A stretch of 64,000 nucleotides of DNA. Source: Poecilobothrus nobilitatus. Lineage: Eukaryota > Arthropoda > Insecta > Diptera > Dolichopodidae. The notes beneath the pieces are model-generated. The model had not been told where the DNA came from, did no database searches, and was given only the letters and a program-made list of their open reading frames with translations. Both the position numbers and the translations under genes were made by a program. Each line of letters begins with the position of its first letter. Within the stretch, counting starts at the first letter, position 1. Positions 1 through 11,881 of this stretch are shown here, piece after piece. Location: contig OX352774.1 in assembly GCA_947095535.1 (NCBI GenBank), positions 240,399,825 to 240,463,824 of the forward strand, in the 5' to 3' direction.

Positions 1-649
1 CTTAAGGTGCGGTTTTGGATTTGAAGTTGGAATTCAACTAGAATTTTTGTAATGGAATTAATACTATAGAAATATATATAACATTTTTTTTGCACCCGTC
101 TCAGTCTATCTAATAAAATATTAAAATATCCCGAAAATTTTTTTTCTCAAGATTTAAATGAACTGTCGGACATGGACTCAAAAAGTTTTCAAAACTTATT
201 CATTTAGAGCAGTATCATCATTGCATAAATCGTAAAGATACTTAACCACAACTTTTTATACAATATATAGGTTCTCCCACTGATGAAGGTGATTTTTTAT
301 TAAATTAAAATTTAAAAAATTAAGCGAACTTTACCACATCCGGACGAGGACAGTAAAATTTGAACTTTTAGAAGTTTAAAATTTCGGGTAAGCGGACACA
401 TAATTCTAATAAACTGTCATATAAAAGATTTTTTTCTTATGCATGCATTTGTTTTTACAAGTTGTTCTTTCTTATGAAATAAACTTTGGGAAATTTCCAC
501 TTAAATTTTAATGAAAAAAAAAAAAAAAATTACGCTTTGATGGCAACAAGTAGTAATTATTTTAGTTTTATTCATAACGTGTATGTTAATTTAATTTTGG
601 ACAACACGCCAGCAAAAAAAAAAAAAAAAATTTAAACATTAAAAGAAAA
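1..649. other. AT-rich spacer, no gene seen
   Basis: I see no open frame with recognisable similarity. Poly-A runs occur near 515-529 and 615-630. The Tigger-like remnant that begins at about 650 should have a left TIR somewhere in this stretch. A weakly similar piece lies near 350-410 (a CAGTAAAA start, then a GCGGACAC motif), but it is too diverged to call. Confidence 0.5.
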
Positions 650-870
650 ATGGAGATAATTAATTGCTCAGAAAAAGACAAACTTTCAGTGAAGGCTTTA
701 ATATTTAAATTTGGAATAGGTAAATCTCAAGCAGCTGAAATATCGAAAAATAAAGATATTATTAGATCTGAATAGCAAAGTGGGATAAATATAAATAAAA
801 ATAAAAAGTTTTTTGAATCCAGAAGAGCTTAACATTGACAAGATTAAATTATTGAAGGAAAAATTAAAAT
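650..870 (+). pseudogene. Tigger transposase N-terminus (CENP-B-type HTH), broken
   Basis: Translation from the ATG at 650 gives 41 residues including KFGIGKSQAAEISKNKDII, the helix-turn-helix signature of CENP-B/Tigger transposases, which bind the element's own TIRs. The frame is cut by TAG at 773-775, where the family normally has Trp (E-W-x-S-G). Residues QSGININ follow. After a frame shift, FLNPEELNIDKIK appears, matching the family's conserved FLNPEGLNIDK segment. Nothing of the DDE catalytic domain follows. This is a dead fragment of a normally roughly 400-500 residue protein. Family assignment is from recalled motif knowledge, not a search. Confidence 0.7.
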
Positions 871-1114
871 AATCAAATATTTTTAACTTTTTTCCAAAAA
901 GATACATAAAAGAAAAACTTGTAAAATAAATTTTTGATACTCGTATTTAATTTTAAGTGAATAAAAAATATATATGAAATTGATTAAAGCCTATTAAAAT
1001 GATAAATTAAAACCGTACGTTTGAAACACATTATTATACCCCAACAATGGACATCTCTTTTAACCGGACAAAAATTCAAGTCCCTTGAATGTCCATTTAT
1101 TGGAGTTTTCACTG
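650..1114 (+). mobile_element. pogo/Tigger-like DNA transposon remnant, right TIR retained
   Basis: The right end reads outward as CAGTGAAAACTCCAATAAAT, followed by GGACA and TTTTGTCCGGTTAAAAG motifs, and abuts a TA at 1115-1116. CAGTG ends with repeated GGACA/CCGG motifs and a TA target are typical of insect pogo/Tigger elements. The interior keeps only the start of the transposase (separate entry), so most of the coding region is deleted. The left TIR was not confidently found, so the true start may lie upstream of 650. Confidence 0.7.
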
Positions 1115-1160
1115 TACTTATATATTATAATCCGTATTGAATATAATACTATAATATTAA

Positions 1161-2020
1161 TACAGGGTTTTCCAATTTGAGTGATATGATTTCTTTTCAG
1201 AAAAAAAAAACACACTAATTGTTAAGGAAATTCAAATGTTTTTTTATTTAATGTGAAGTACAATCGATACAATTAAGTTCTGAATAAAACAAATGGCCTC
1301 CACGACTTCTTTTGCAGGAACGAATTCGATAAACCCAATTTTCGAGCACTTTTTCCACTAAATCAAGTCGTATGTCATGAATAGTACGTTCAATATTGAC
1401 TTCTAAAGATTGAACAGAGTCCGAGAGTTATTGCTAAAGACCAATGACTTCAAATAACCCCACAAGAAATAGTCTAATGGGGTTAAATCACAACTTCTTG
1501 GAGGCCATTCAATGTCACAATTTCTTGAAATAATCGATTCTCCCAAACTTTTCTCGCAATAATTCGGTTGTTGCACGTGCTGTGTGGCACGTAGCCCCAC
1601 CTTGTTGGAACCAAATGTTGTCAATATCAACTTATTCCAATTTCGGCCATAAAAAGTATTCCAATTTCGGCCATAAAACTTCGAAAGAAGTACTGACCGA
1701 TGATTCCACCAGACAAAAAACCACACCAAACTGTCAATTTAGGTGAATGTAATGGTTGTAATTTGTGGATTTTCTTCGCACCAGAATCGACAGTTTTGTT
1801 TGCATAAAATGGCAAAAGCACACGAAAAGTTGCAATTGGAGAACGATTATTTTGATAATAAAATTAAATAATTTATAAACATTGTTCTTGCGTATATCTC
1901 TCAATGATGAAATTGTAAACATTACTGAATACAATGGAAAAAAAATGACAGATCATGACATACTACAAATGGCCGAAACGTCACTTAGAAATCATATCAC
2001 TCAAATTGGAAAACCCTATA
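1161..2020 (-). mobile_element. Defective mariner-family element with both TIRs
   Basis: Terminal inverted repeats of about 30 bp start at 1163 (CAGGGTTTTCCAATTTGAGT...) and end at about 2018 with the reverse complement, differing only at the outermost base. TA dinucleotides flank both ends (1161-1162 and 2019-2020), the Tc1/mariner target duplication. The element is about 860 bp, against roughly 1.3 kb for an intact mariner, so it carries an internal deletion. Its transposase remnant lies on the minus strand. Confidence 0.85.
1248..1960 (-). pseudogene. mariner transposase remnant, frameshifted and deleted
   Basis: Minus-strand translations in two frames give consecutive parts of a mariner transposase. 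At 1627-1821 there is ANKTVDSGAKKIHKLQPLHS then KLTVWCGFLSGGIIGQYFF, the region around the second catalytic Asp. At 1403-1729 there is RNCDIEWPPRSCDLTPLDYF then LWGYLKS, which carries the third catalytic Asp. The C-terminus (VEKVLENWVYRIRSCKRSRG, then GGHLF) runs to a stop at 1248-1250. The HTH N-terminus is mostly missing. A 21-bp direct duplication (1634-1654 and 1658-1678) doubles the peptide FMAEIGI and accompanies the frame break. The gene cannot make active transposase. Confidence 0.8.
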
Positions 2021-5000
2021 TATACCTATTATGTATACAATTTATAATTATAAAATTATACATTTTTAACAATATTGTATAATTTATTCATTGATTCAGT
2101 TCGGTATTCGGTTATATAGTTAAATACTTTATTAATATTAAAAGAAAAATTAACAAAAACAATAATTAATAAAAATCAATTCTTTAACATAAAAAATTGA
2201 TATATGTATCACAAACCAGAATAATATTTAATACACGTTTACACGTACGTTTATGTACAGCAAACCAGAAAAAAAATATAAATATTTAATTAAATTATAA
2301 AAAAAATAATAATTCTTACATTTTCTTGTTATTTAATCAATTAAAATTTTTAATTCATACTTTTTATAGTCTTTTTTATATATATTATATACATATATAT
2401 GTATATTTTTTTTTTTATTTCATCCCCCAATCAATATTATAAAAATTGATCTACATGATTATAATAATAAATTAATAAAGAATATTTTTTTTTATTTGCA
2501 AGACAATCTCGTACAACGTAGAATTAAATTCGAATGAACTTCGAAATTATTATTATATATACAACTTTGTTATCAATAAATTAAAATTTAAAAAAAATAT
2601 ATATATATACATACATATATTAAAAAAAAATGATTTTTCACTAGAAAAATCCATATGTATATACATATAAATATATATACAAATAATTTTACAAATGACT
2701 TTATTTAATATTAATATGTATATTGTTAAATTTATATTTTCTTATCTTTTAAACTATTTCTTGCAACGCAACAAATATTTGTTTTTTTTTTTTAAATACA
2801 TACATAGGTACTACTGCGAGTTCATCATATTTTTATATAATATTATATATATGTACATACTTGTATATATTATATTTTTTTTTATATTATATTTTCTTTT
2901 TCATAACAATAAGATGAAAAAAAAGAACGGAGACACAAAACACTTGACCCCGATAACGTTTGTAACCTTTTACAGTAGATAACAGTGAATTTTAACACTA
3001 AATTAATTTCAATTTTTTTAAATAAAATTTAATTCTAAAATTTTTAATTCTAAAATATTATTTAGAAACAGAAAAAATAAAAAATAAAATAGTGTTTGTT
3101 GCTAAAATGTTTGAACTTTTCAGAAACCGTGAAAAAAAAATTTTTTTAAATTTTCAGCTTTTTTTCCTCAATTATTTTTAGTTATTGTTACTATTGTTGT
3201 TGTTTTTGTTTATAATACTTTTTAAATAATAGATCCGTTCTAATTGTTTTTTTTTTTTCTTTGAATAATTAACTTTCTAATTTTATAATTAATTTTTTTT
3301 GCGTTTTTTTTTTTTGTTCTTTTGATTTTTGATTGTTTTCTATTTTGTATTTAATTATACTTCATTTTTATTTTCTTTTATTTTAATTTTTCATCTCTTT
3401 TTATTTTCTACTTAACAAACACCAAAAAATCTTATCATAAATTCTTTATTTTAATAAAATGAATGAAAAGATAAAAAAAAAACCCTTTTTATTTAAATTC
3501 CTTTACTTTCCTTACAATTATAATTTTTTTTTTTTTTGTAAATTACGCCTCAACTCACTGTTTTTTTCCACTATATCCCTATCTTTAGGCCCCTATCATT
3601 GTTTTTCTCTTTGTCTTATACTGTAAATTGATTACAAAACATTTTATCTTTTGGTTATAACTGTTAAAACAAAACTCATTTTATATCGGATCGGAAATAT
3701 AAAAAAAAAAAGCAAAAAAAAATGTATTATTATTAATTTTATATAGACAGTTTTTTTTATATATATGTACCTACATAATATGTATAAACAAAATAGCAGA
3801 ATTAAAACAAAAGAAAATTTGAAACAGAAAGGAAAAATTGAAAAAGATAAATTGTATATATGAAAAAAGGAAACCTTGTTATCACTGATAAGATTATAAA
3901 AAAACTAAAAGCAAAAACAAAGTTAAGTTATCCTTTACAAAAAAAAAAAAAAAAGTTTCAATGTTATTAATGAAATTTGACGTTAAGCGGCATGGAATTC
4001 TGTTACTTAATTTTTTTTTTTTTTTTTTTTAAAGCAACAGTTACTTAATAAAAATATAATTCATATATTTCTCGTTTTTTTTTGCTTTTCTGTTCTTAAT
4101 TTTTTTCTGTTCCCATTTTTTATTTTCTTTTTTTGTTGCAAAATATTAAACTTAAAGAAACAATCAACAAGAGAGGAACAAACAAATAAAAAAAGAAAAA
4201 AAAAATAAAAGAAAGAATAACGGAAAAAATATGAAACAAACAAGGTGAAATAATAATGGAAGTTGAATTAAAATTGAGATTTATAAAAGAGGAAGACAAG
4301 AAATGAATAAACAAATGAAATACACAAAAAATATACTTTATAACCAAAATATATAATATGTAGGTATATAAAATTTTTAAACGCACGACCGAATGGAATG
4401 AATTAACAACAGCAACAACAACAGTCAACAATAACTGAGGAAATTGAACTGATCCTAAACTGAATTCAAAAAAAAAAAACAAAAATAATCATATAATAAT
4501 GTTTCTTCGTAAAGTATAAAGTTAACTTAAGACGTCATTTTTTATCCCGTTAAGAATTTTAAAAAGTAAAATGTGAAATTTATTACTACATATATACATA
4601 CATGCATATTTTTTAAAGGAATTTGTTTAAGTAAAAAAGAAAAAAGTAAAACGGGAAAACAAAATTTGTTTCATCGTATTGTAATGTAATTTGTTTTAAA
4701 TCCTTTTGATATCCTCTAAAATAACTTTCTACCGAACAAAAAAAAAATAAAATGTTTTTTTTATATTTTTTATAAAATTATAAATTTTTTTTTTTTTATG
4801 GTTTATTATCCACTGCAGTAGGTGAACAGTTTATTTTATTTTTTTTTATTTTTTTTAAACATGAAAAAAATTAAACATAAAATTTTTTTATTTATATAAA
4901 AACTTTGACTCTGTTCTATAAAAAATTTTTATTTCAAAAATAAATTATATTTTATGTTTTATATACAAAATTTTTAAGTAATTTACTTTTTCTTTTTTTT

Positions 5001-7792
5001 TTTATTTTATTTCACCAACAGTTTATTAAATATATTTTAATGAAAAAATTATATAAAAAATATTATCACCTTTTTTTTTGACAACACGAAATTAAATTTA
5101 TTTATTTATCACAAATAGTGAAAAAAATATTTAATAATATCTTTTTTTTTTATTTAGTTAGAATCTCTGGTAACCTTTTAAACTGTTAACAAAAATAAAA
5201 CAACAGTTTTATATTATTTTTTATCCACTGATTGTTTTTTTTTTTGTCTGTTTTTATAAAAAAAAAAAAACAATAATAAATATTCTCGAGCCAACAAAAA
5301 TTTTCTATTTTATTTATCTTCTTAATTATACAACAAAAACAAAAAAAAAAAAATTATTTACTATTTTTCTTTATTCCTGAAATTTTGTAAGAACCGTACA
5401 GGACGAGATGTAACCAGCAACTGATAGAAAATAAAAAAACTTTCTGTATTGATGATAAGATAAAGTTGATTTAACAGTATCAGTATCAGTATTTAGTACT
5501 ATATAGTATATAGTACCACATACAACACAATATAACTTACCAGTAGTCAACAGTACCAATACACCGAAATTTCAGTACAGGAATAAGAAAACAAAAATTA
5601 AAAATAAAAAGCACAGTAGGAGACAAATTATTTTTTTATCATTTCTCTTCATCCTCTTCTCTTATCAAATACAAAATTTTTTTTTTTTTTTTATTGTTTT
5701 TTCCTGAAATTTTACATTTTTTTTATTATTTGTTTGTTTTTGTTTTAATTCTGAAGTTTTACAGTTAAACTGTTATCTGAAATAAACAAGAGCAGAAAAT
5801 AAATACATATATGAATGCAGTGTTACCAATCAAAAGAATTATATTTTTGTTGCATATTTTTATTTTAATATTTTCATCTATCCTTTACTTAAAAAATGTA
5901 TTTGGTACATTGTATATGTAGTCACTATACAAGTACATATACATATGTATATTTTACAGTCATGATTCTCGTTATCATTAAAAACTGTAATCTGTTAAAA
6001 TAACATTGTTATTGTTTTTTTTTTTTGTTGTTTATATACTTAATTTAATGTGTAACTGCCATGAATTTTGTGGAGGATATCATTTGGTATTTTATTTAAC
6101 AGTATAGATTTAATAAAAATATACAGACATACACATATATTTTTTTTATATTCCACCATGCGTGTGGATTCTAAATATTATATTATTGTTTTTTTTTTTA
6201 TTATATTTTTTCTTGTTTTTATATTTTATTTTTATCCTTATAAATAATTTTTTTTCGTGTTGGTATTGTTACTGTAACAATTTACTGTTGCTTTTAGTTA
6301 TTATACATATATATACATAGAAAGATACTTACATAAACACATATAAATAAATAAGTATGTTATTTTAGTACCATAAAAAAAAAAAAAAACAAAGTGTGTT
6401 GAATATTACTGCCAATATTGATTTTGATAATGTTAATGATAAAAATATAGTTACTAATAAATATGATGAAGTATGTACCATTTATTTCTATATATAGTGT
6501 AAAAAATGATTATAATGATAATCATGATCAAGATTGATAATAATGATGATGGTCACGAGCAAGGATATAATATTATTAAAGAGAAGAAACAAATTTAACT
6601 TAGAGTACATATTTTTATATATGAACTGATTATGTGCATGCTGTGAGTTAGACGTTTTTTTTTTTTTTAATTTATATGCATATCTATTTACATATGTATA
6701 TGTACATACATATGACAATATTTTATTATTTTCAACTAGGATTTTAAATATTAGTCTTAGTAAAATAATTAAAACTTATGTTTTTCAACTTTTGCAGAAT
6801 TTCTGTTTTTGTACAGTTATTTGTCTAAGGAAAAAAAGAAAATTTTTTTTTTTTTTTTAATTTTATTTCATTTATTTTTGTACTTGCATTTATGTACTCA
6901 CATATGTATGTATATATATGTACTCATTAAACAGGACGACATGTGTATAACAGAAAGGCAGACAGCAAGAAAATAAAAAAATAAAATAAAAATGTATTGT
7001 AAAGAAAAAAACAAACAAAAAAAAAAAGTAAGGAATTGAAATTTTGTTTATTAAAATAGAAAAAAAAAAAATATAAAATAAATAAATAAAAAAGTGAAAG
7101 AAATATGTAAACAAGTAAAATGTTTCGTTTTTTTTTTTTTCATTTGCATATTTTTTTTGATTACAAAAAAAAAAATTATTTAATTTTAAGTGTCCTGTTA
7201 AAAGTTCTGTTTTAAATTTTGATTATAACGAAATAGAAATTTACACGTCATATCTGTATAGTATATATATATGTATACATATGTACATAAATATATGTGA
7301 ATGAAGAATTATGTCTAAGAACAGTATGAAGTTTATTTATATTTATAAAGAACTTGAATTATAATTAGAATGCATAGGTACTTATGTATAAGTACTATAT
7401 TTTTATATCATTTAATAATAAAACTTTTATATCTATACGGTCTTTAATAAATCAAAATTTGTAAGAAAAATAAAATCGTAAATGTTATATTTTTTTACTA
7501 AAAACGAATGAAAATATAAGATAGAATTAGCAATACGTATATAATTTATTTTTTTTAAATTTTTGGGGGTTTAAAATTAATCTTAGGATTATATTTTACA
7601 CAGGATTTATATTTATATAAAAAGAATTATTTATTTTAAAAAGAAAAATCCAGTAGTTCTTTAAATTTAAAAGTTTCATTAAAAACAATTTAATTCAGAT
7701 TTTGATTGAACATGATAATATCCATATTTACTAGAAAAATAAAGTTGGTAATGTTTTCTCCACCCATAAATTAATAATGTCCAAACAATGTT
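2021..7792. other. Long AT-rich spacer, low complexity
   Basis: About 5.8 kb dominated by poly-A/poly-T runs of 8-20 nt and alternating ATACATATATGTAC-type tracts. Open frames here are short, rich in Phe/Ile/Lys/Asn/Tyr, and show no domain or codon pattern; I treat them as chance. No tandem satellite, tRNA or TIR element was recognised. An intron or intergenic spacer are both plausible. Confidence 0.6.
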
Positions 7793-9440
7793 AAACGAGG
7801 TAGAATATAAACCAACGGTTTTTAAAAGCGCACATTTCCAAAAAACAATACTAACTGTTTAGCATTATGACTTTTACAAAAATTTGAAAATTTCATGCAA
7901 TTTAAACACAAAAAACTTGAAAATAGGAGTTTTCTGGAATTTTGAGGAACCCTATATAAGTAAGAAAAACCGTTAACACACGTAAAAATATATTACTGGA
8001 GCTTTAATTTTTATGTATTGTCCAAGAAAACTTTGTACAGGTGCTTAAGTTATAGGTGCTTAAATTTAGCAAATTTTCAATTTTTGAGCCCTAATAGATC
8101 TTAAACAGGGGCTGGTACAAAAAAAAATTTCTAAGAAAACTCATATTAATTCTAAAAGTTCTTTCCTGTCTCAATTCGGTTCATTAACCAATTGCGGCCC
8201 GAGAGCGTTTTAAAGCTTTTTGGTTTTTTCGTTGTTCTGCCTAAACGGTTTGACCGATTGAGTTGAAAATTTGCACAAATGTTCTTCTCACCTTTAGGGG
8301 TGTACTCAAGAAATTGGGTTGCAATATGTCGCCCGGGTTCGGCCCGGCGGGCTTCCAAAAAAATTTTTGTTTTCGATTTATGTCCAATTTTGTATGGTGG
8401 TTTTATGGTCTGAAAAAAAGCCTGCAACAAATTTTTATGAAGTTCAGGTAACACGTTTGGGCACCAGAGCAAAACGAAGTTCATTAAATTTTTTTGTTAT
8501 CCTGCTTAAACGGTTTAATCAATTGACTTGAAAATTCGCAAAAGTGTTATTCTTTAGCAGAAAACCTCACTTGAATAATTTGGCTACGATCCATTAACAC
8601 GTTTCGGCACCAGGACTCAATGAAATTTTTCAATTTCTTTGTTGTCGCGCTTAAACGGTTTGACCAATTAAGTTGAAAGTTTACAAAAGTGTAGCTCTTT
8701 ACTATAGAAGCTTAACAAGTTTATTTTGCTGTGATTCATTAACCCGTTCCGGCACTAGGGCTCAATAATTTTTTTTCAATTTCTTTGTTGTCGCGCTTAA
8801 ACGGTTTTACAAATTGAGTTGAATATTTACAAAAGTGTAGCTCTTTGCCACAAGTACTGACTGAGTTCATTTGGTTACGATCCATTAACCCGTTTCGGCA
8901 CAGGGCTCAATAAAGTTTTTCAATTTCTTTGTTGTCGCGCTTAAACGGTTTTATCAATTGAGTTGAAAATTTACAAAAGTGTAGCTGTTCACCACAGAAA
9001 CTCACTCAGATGATTTGGTTATCATCAATTAACCCGTTTCGGCACCAGAGCTCAATGAAATTTTTTAATTTCTTTGTTGTCGCACTTAAACGGTTTTACC
9101 AATTGAGTTGAAAATTTACAAAAGTGTAAGTCTTTATAACAAAAGCTTTCTGAGTTGATTTGGTTACGATACATTAATCCATCAGGCTCCAGGCCAAGAA
9201 GTGTCTCATTTTTTGTTGTTGTGCTTAAACGATTTAACCAATTGAAAATTTTCACAAATATTGCACTTTGGCACACAAACTCATTCAATAAATTTTGTCG
9301 TGCTACATTAACCCATTTGTACGATAGACTTTTAAAAGAAAATTTTGTTTCTAATTTTTGTCTAATTTTGTCTAATAAAGCCTATGACAAAATGTTTGTT
9401 AACATTTGTTAACCCATTTCCGCACGAGCACCTATTAAAA
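7793..9440 (-). mobile_element. C-family Helentron-like element, 3' end plus minisatellite interior
   Basis: The element runs on the minus strand, with its 3' end at 7793. It has the AACGAGGTAGAAT terminus, the AAACC-AAC-GGTTT hairpin and the GCGCACATTTCCAAAA subterminal repeat seen in the other C copies. C-type internal sequence continues to about 8150 and then gives way to a 145-bp tandem array. The 5' end is not contiguous; a decayed C 5' end at 10045-10283 in the same orientation may be its other half, separated by about 600 bp of unrelated AT-rich DNA. Old and diverged compared with the copies at 45.7 and 59.4 kb. Confidence 0.7.
8220..9290. repeat. 145-bp tandem minisatellite, about 6 units
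   Basis: The marker TTAAACGGTTT recurs at about 8506, 8651, 8797, 8941, 9086 and, in a variant form, 9223. Spacings are 145, 146, 144, 145 and 137. Each unit also carries CATTAACCCGTTTCGGCACC and a TTGTTGTCGC segment. A diverged first unit lies near 8241. Short open frames in both strands here are by-products of the array. Confidence 0.85.
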
Positions 9441-10044
9441 GTATTCTGCCTAATTTTTTGTATTATTATTATTATTATTATTAAAAAGATATTTCCAACA
9501 CTCTTTTCTTTTATCTATACTGTTTTTAATATTCCATAAAAACCTTTTAATGCAAATTTCTAATATAGAACAGTAATTAAAGTAACCTTATTAAGTATCT
9601 TAAGAATACTGTGTTTAAGTCTTAACACGCCGTTGTTAAAAAACAGAAACAATCTCCTATATTAGACAATTATCATGTCATCATTCAGAAATGCATTACT
9701 TACATGTGGTCTTTACCTATATAAGATGCATGTGTATAACATATTTCCATAAAATATCATTGAAATATGTACATATGGCATATATAATATCCGTATATTT
9801 AAAAATACTATAAACTTAATCAATTAAATTAGAAAACATATTCACATTTCTGTATAGTATTTAATCAAAAATGAGTACATACATATTTAAAGAACAGAAA
9901 ACCTTACATTCTTATCCATACACAATTTTTACACATATTTTTAACCAATCAATTTGAAAACATAATTAGAAAAAGTCACCGTAAAAAAATTCCGGTTGAT
10001 TTATAAAGGTAAAACACAATCATGTAGTTTTTATATTAAAAAAA
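9441..10044. other. AT-rich spacer with an ATT microsatellite
   Basis: A short (ATT)n run lies at about 9463-9484. The rest shows no gene and no similarity to the C-element modules on either side. Confidence 0.5.
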
Positions 10045-10283
10045 TATGTTAAACAGAACCTGAGATTTATGCATTTAAAAAGTAGTTTTTTCAAAATTTG
10101 AAGCGCTGTCGATGCTGTAGGATCTCTAACGGTGAGGGTACATAAAAAAGTTGTTCTACAACATTACTCTTTTAAGAGACCTATGCATAGTTAATATTTC
10201 ATTGCTCTTTATTAAACCGTATATAAGTTTTGTAAACAGACGGATTGACCTAATAGCAAATTTTTCAAAATGTGCTTAAAAGG
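10045..10283 (-). mobile_element. C-family element, decayed 5' end
   Basis: It reads on the minus strand as a diverged C 5' end. It has an AGCACATTTTGAAAAATTTG-like start, an AGACGGATTGACC remnant of the GGAC microsatellite, GTTTTGTAAACAGACGG, and the AGAGACCTATGCATAGTTAA block. Every one of these blocks appears in the same order in intact copies. It may be the 5' part of the element whose 3' end is at 7793. Confidence 0.6.
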
Positions 10284-10618
10284 ATAATTAACAAAAACAT
10301 GAAGTGACATTACTTATGAAAAACAATGTATTACATTATGGTCTTTAATAATCGAAATGCGATTTTATGTTTCGGTATTAACGAATATATTATGAAAACT
10401 CACTTCGCCGTAATTGCGTACTCAATAGATTATTGATTCCTTTAAAGATTTTTTGTAGACGAATTGTCTCTAATTCTTCGCTCTGTTTATTCAATTTAAC
10501 TAAATGTAATAAAAAATAGAATATTAACTACCAGCATCTGAAAATGCATAGTAATACATGAACTATATTAATTAAATTATATTAACTCAATAATAATTTT
10601 TATTTCATAAAGCCGATA

Positions 10619-10651
10619 AAATACTCCGGGCAACGCCGGGTACTCTGCTAG
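10619..10651 (+). mobile_element. Canonical Helitron 3' terminus
   Basis: A GC-rich hairpin (arms TAC(t)CCGG and CCGGGTA around GCAACG, one bulged T) is followed by CTCTG and ends in CTAG at 10648-10651, with T next. A GC hairpin just upstream of a terminal CTRR, inserted in front of T, is the hallmark of canonical Helitron 3' ends. It differs from the CTTGTTT ends of families A-C. The body would extend upstream, but I could not place its 5' TC end, so only the terminus is annotated. Confidence 0.65.
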
Positions 10652-10654
10652 TAA

Positions 10655-10968
10655 TATATAATTTTGATTTTTAAAGGGCGTTTTCAGATTGAAAAAATGT
10701 TAGGCGGAACATGAAATATATGCGTTTAAAAATAGGGCTTTTTCAAAGTTTGAGAGGCTGTTGTTCCCTGATGGATGGGGCTACGTAAAAAAATTGTTCC
10801 AAAAAATTAATTTTTTTATGAGACCTACCTATGGTTAAAATTGTTTTTCTCTATCTTTAACGGTGTAGAAGTTTTGTAAACAGACGGAAGGACTGACGGA
10901 CAGAGTAAAACTATTAGGCACATTTTTTCAAATTTTTTTTTTTGGAAATGTGCTAAAAACTCAGTACA
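10655..10968 (-). mobile_element. C-family element, 5' fragment
   Basis: A minus-strand C 5' end terminating at TTTTTAGCACATTTCC (RC at 10950-10968), with short GGAC-type repeats, the GTTTTGTAAACAGACGG block, and sequence through AAAATAGGGCTTTTTCAAAG. It stops abruptly next to the canonical Helitron end at 10651, so one of the two probably truncated or captured the other. Confidence 0.75.
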
Positions 10969-11616
10969 TTTCTAATAATTGTTTTATTATTCAAATGGAA
11001 ATATTGTTTTAATTTTTATTTAATCCTTTAAATTTAAAAAAAAAGCAAAAGATTCAAATATATTTTCGTTTTTAAATTTATTATTTTCATATTTTCATAT
11101 TTGAAACATTTGAAATTAAAAATATCAAAAACAAAAGAAAAAATAATAATTTGTTTTTTATTTAATTAAATTAATTTTTTTTATTATGTTGAAATATTAT
11201 ATTGTAAAAAATAAAAAAAAAAACAATAGTTTTAAAAATTCTTTTATTTTTTTAATTCCAATTCTAATAAAAATCCCAGAATTCTGTATTTTGTTTTTTT
11301 TTTTGGTTTGATTTGTTTTCTTCGAATTAATTTTTTAAATATTTTTTCTTTTCAATAAAAAAATAAAATAAGAAAAACAAGGCTTCAGGTTGTGATAATG
11401 AATAATAAATCAAATTTAAATAAAAAATTTAATGAAAAAAAAAAAAAACTAAAATTATACGTACCACAAGTAAAGTATTAAAATCGATTAAAAAAAAAAA
11501 CTTCCGCAACAAGAACAAAGCAACTTTATTGTAAGTTAATTCTTAGTTCAAGATCTTTGAGTATCTTTTTTAAAATAATATTAACATGAATGTTGATATG
11601 GGGATTGTGTCATATG
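10969..11616. other. AT-rich spacer
   Basis: Homopolymer-rich DNA. No gene or structured element was recognised. Confidence 0.5.
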
Positions 11617-11617
11617 C

Positions 11618-11881
11618 CGCTGTATTTCATTTGCCTGTAGTGTTATTTGACTGTATTTCATTTGCCGATATTTCATTTGACTGTTTTTCATTTACTGGTA
11701 TTTTATTTGACGATTTTTTATTTGACTGCATGTAAACCAAATAACTAGGGAGGATTTTAGAGTTGGTTACAAATGAAATACAGTCAAATGAAACACAGCA
11801 ATAATATGACAATACAGTCATATGACAATACAGAGAAATGAAAATACAAGCAAGTGACGTACAGTCAAATGAAATATTGTC
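11618..11881. mobile_element. Small foldback element with 15-bp subrepeats in both arms
   Basis: The left arm (about 11618-11728) is a run of degenerate 15-bp units of type TGTATTTCATTTGAC, seven or so in tandem. The right arm (about 11769-11879) has the reverse complement, GTCAAATGAAATACA, again repeated. The arms flank a roughly 40-bp centre containing GATTTTAGAGTTGGTTACAA, which matches one arm of the small palindromic MITE at 15187-15298. Inverted arms built of short direct repeats are the Foldback-type structure. No coding potential; the overlapping 118-residue minus-strand frame is an effect of the repeats. Confidence 0.65.

Noticed and set aside
4120..4482. 120-codon minus-strand frame rich in Phe, Leu and Ser
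   Set aside because: Arises from A-rich low-complexity DNA; no signal, domain or repeat relation supports it.
8152..8531. Overlapping 62-110 codon frames on both strands
   Set aside because: They lie in C-element and minisatellite DNA, with no domain and shadows on both strands.
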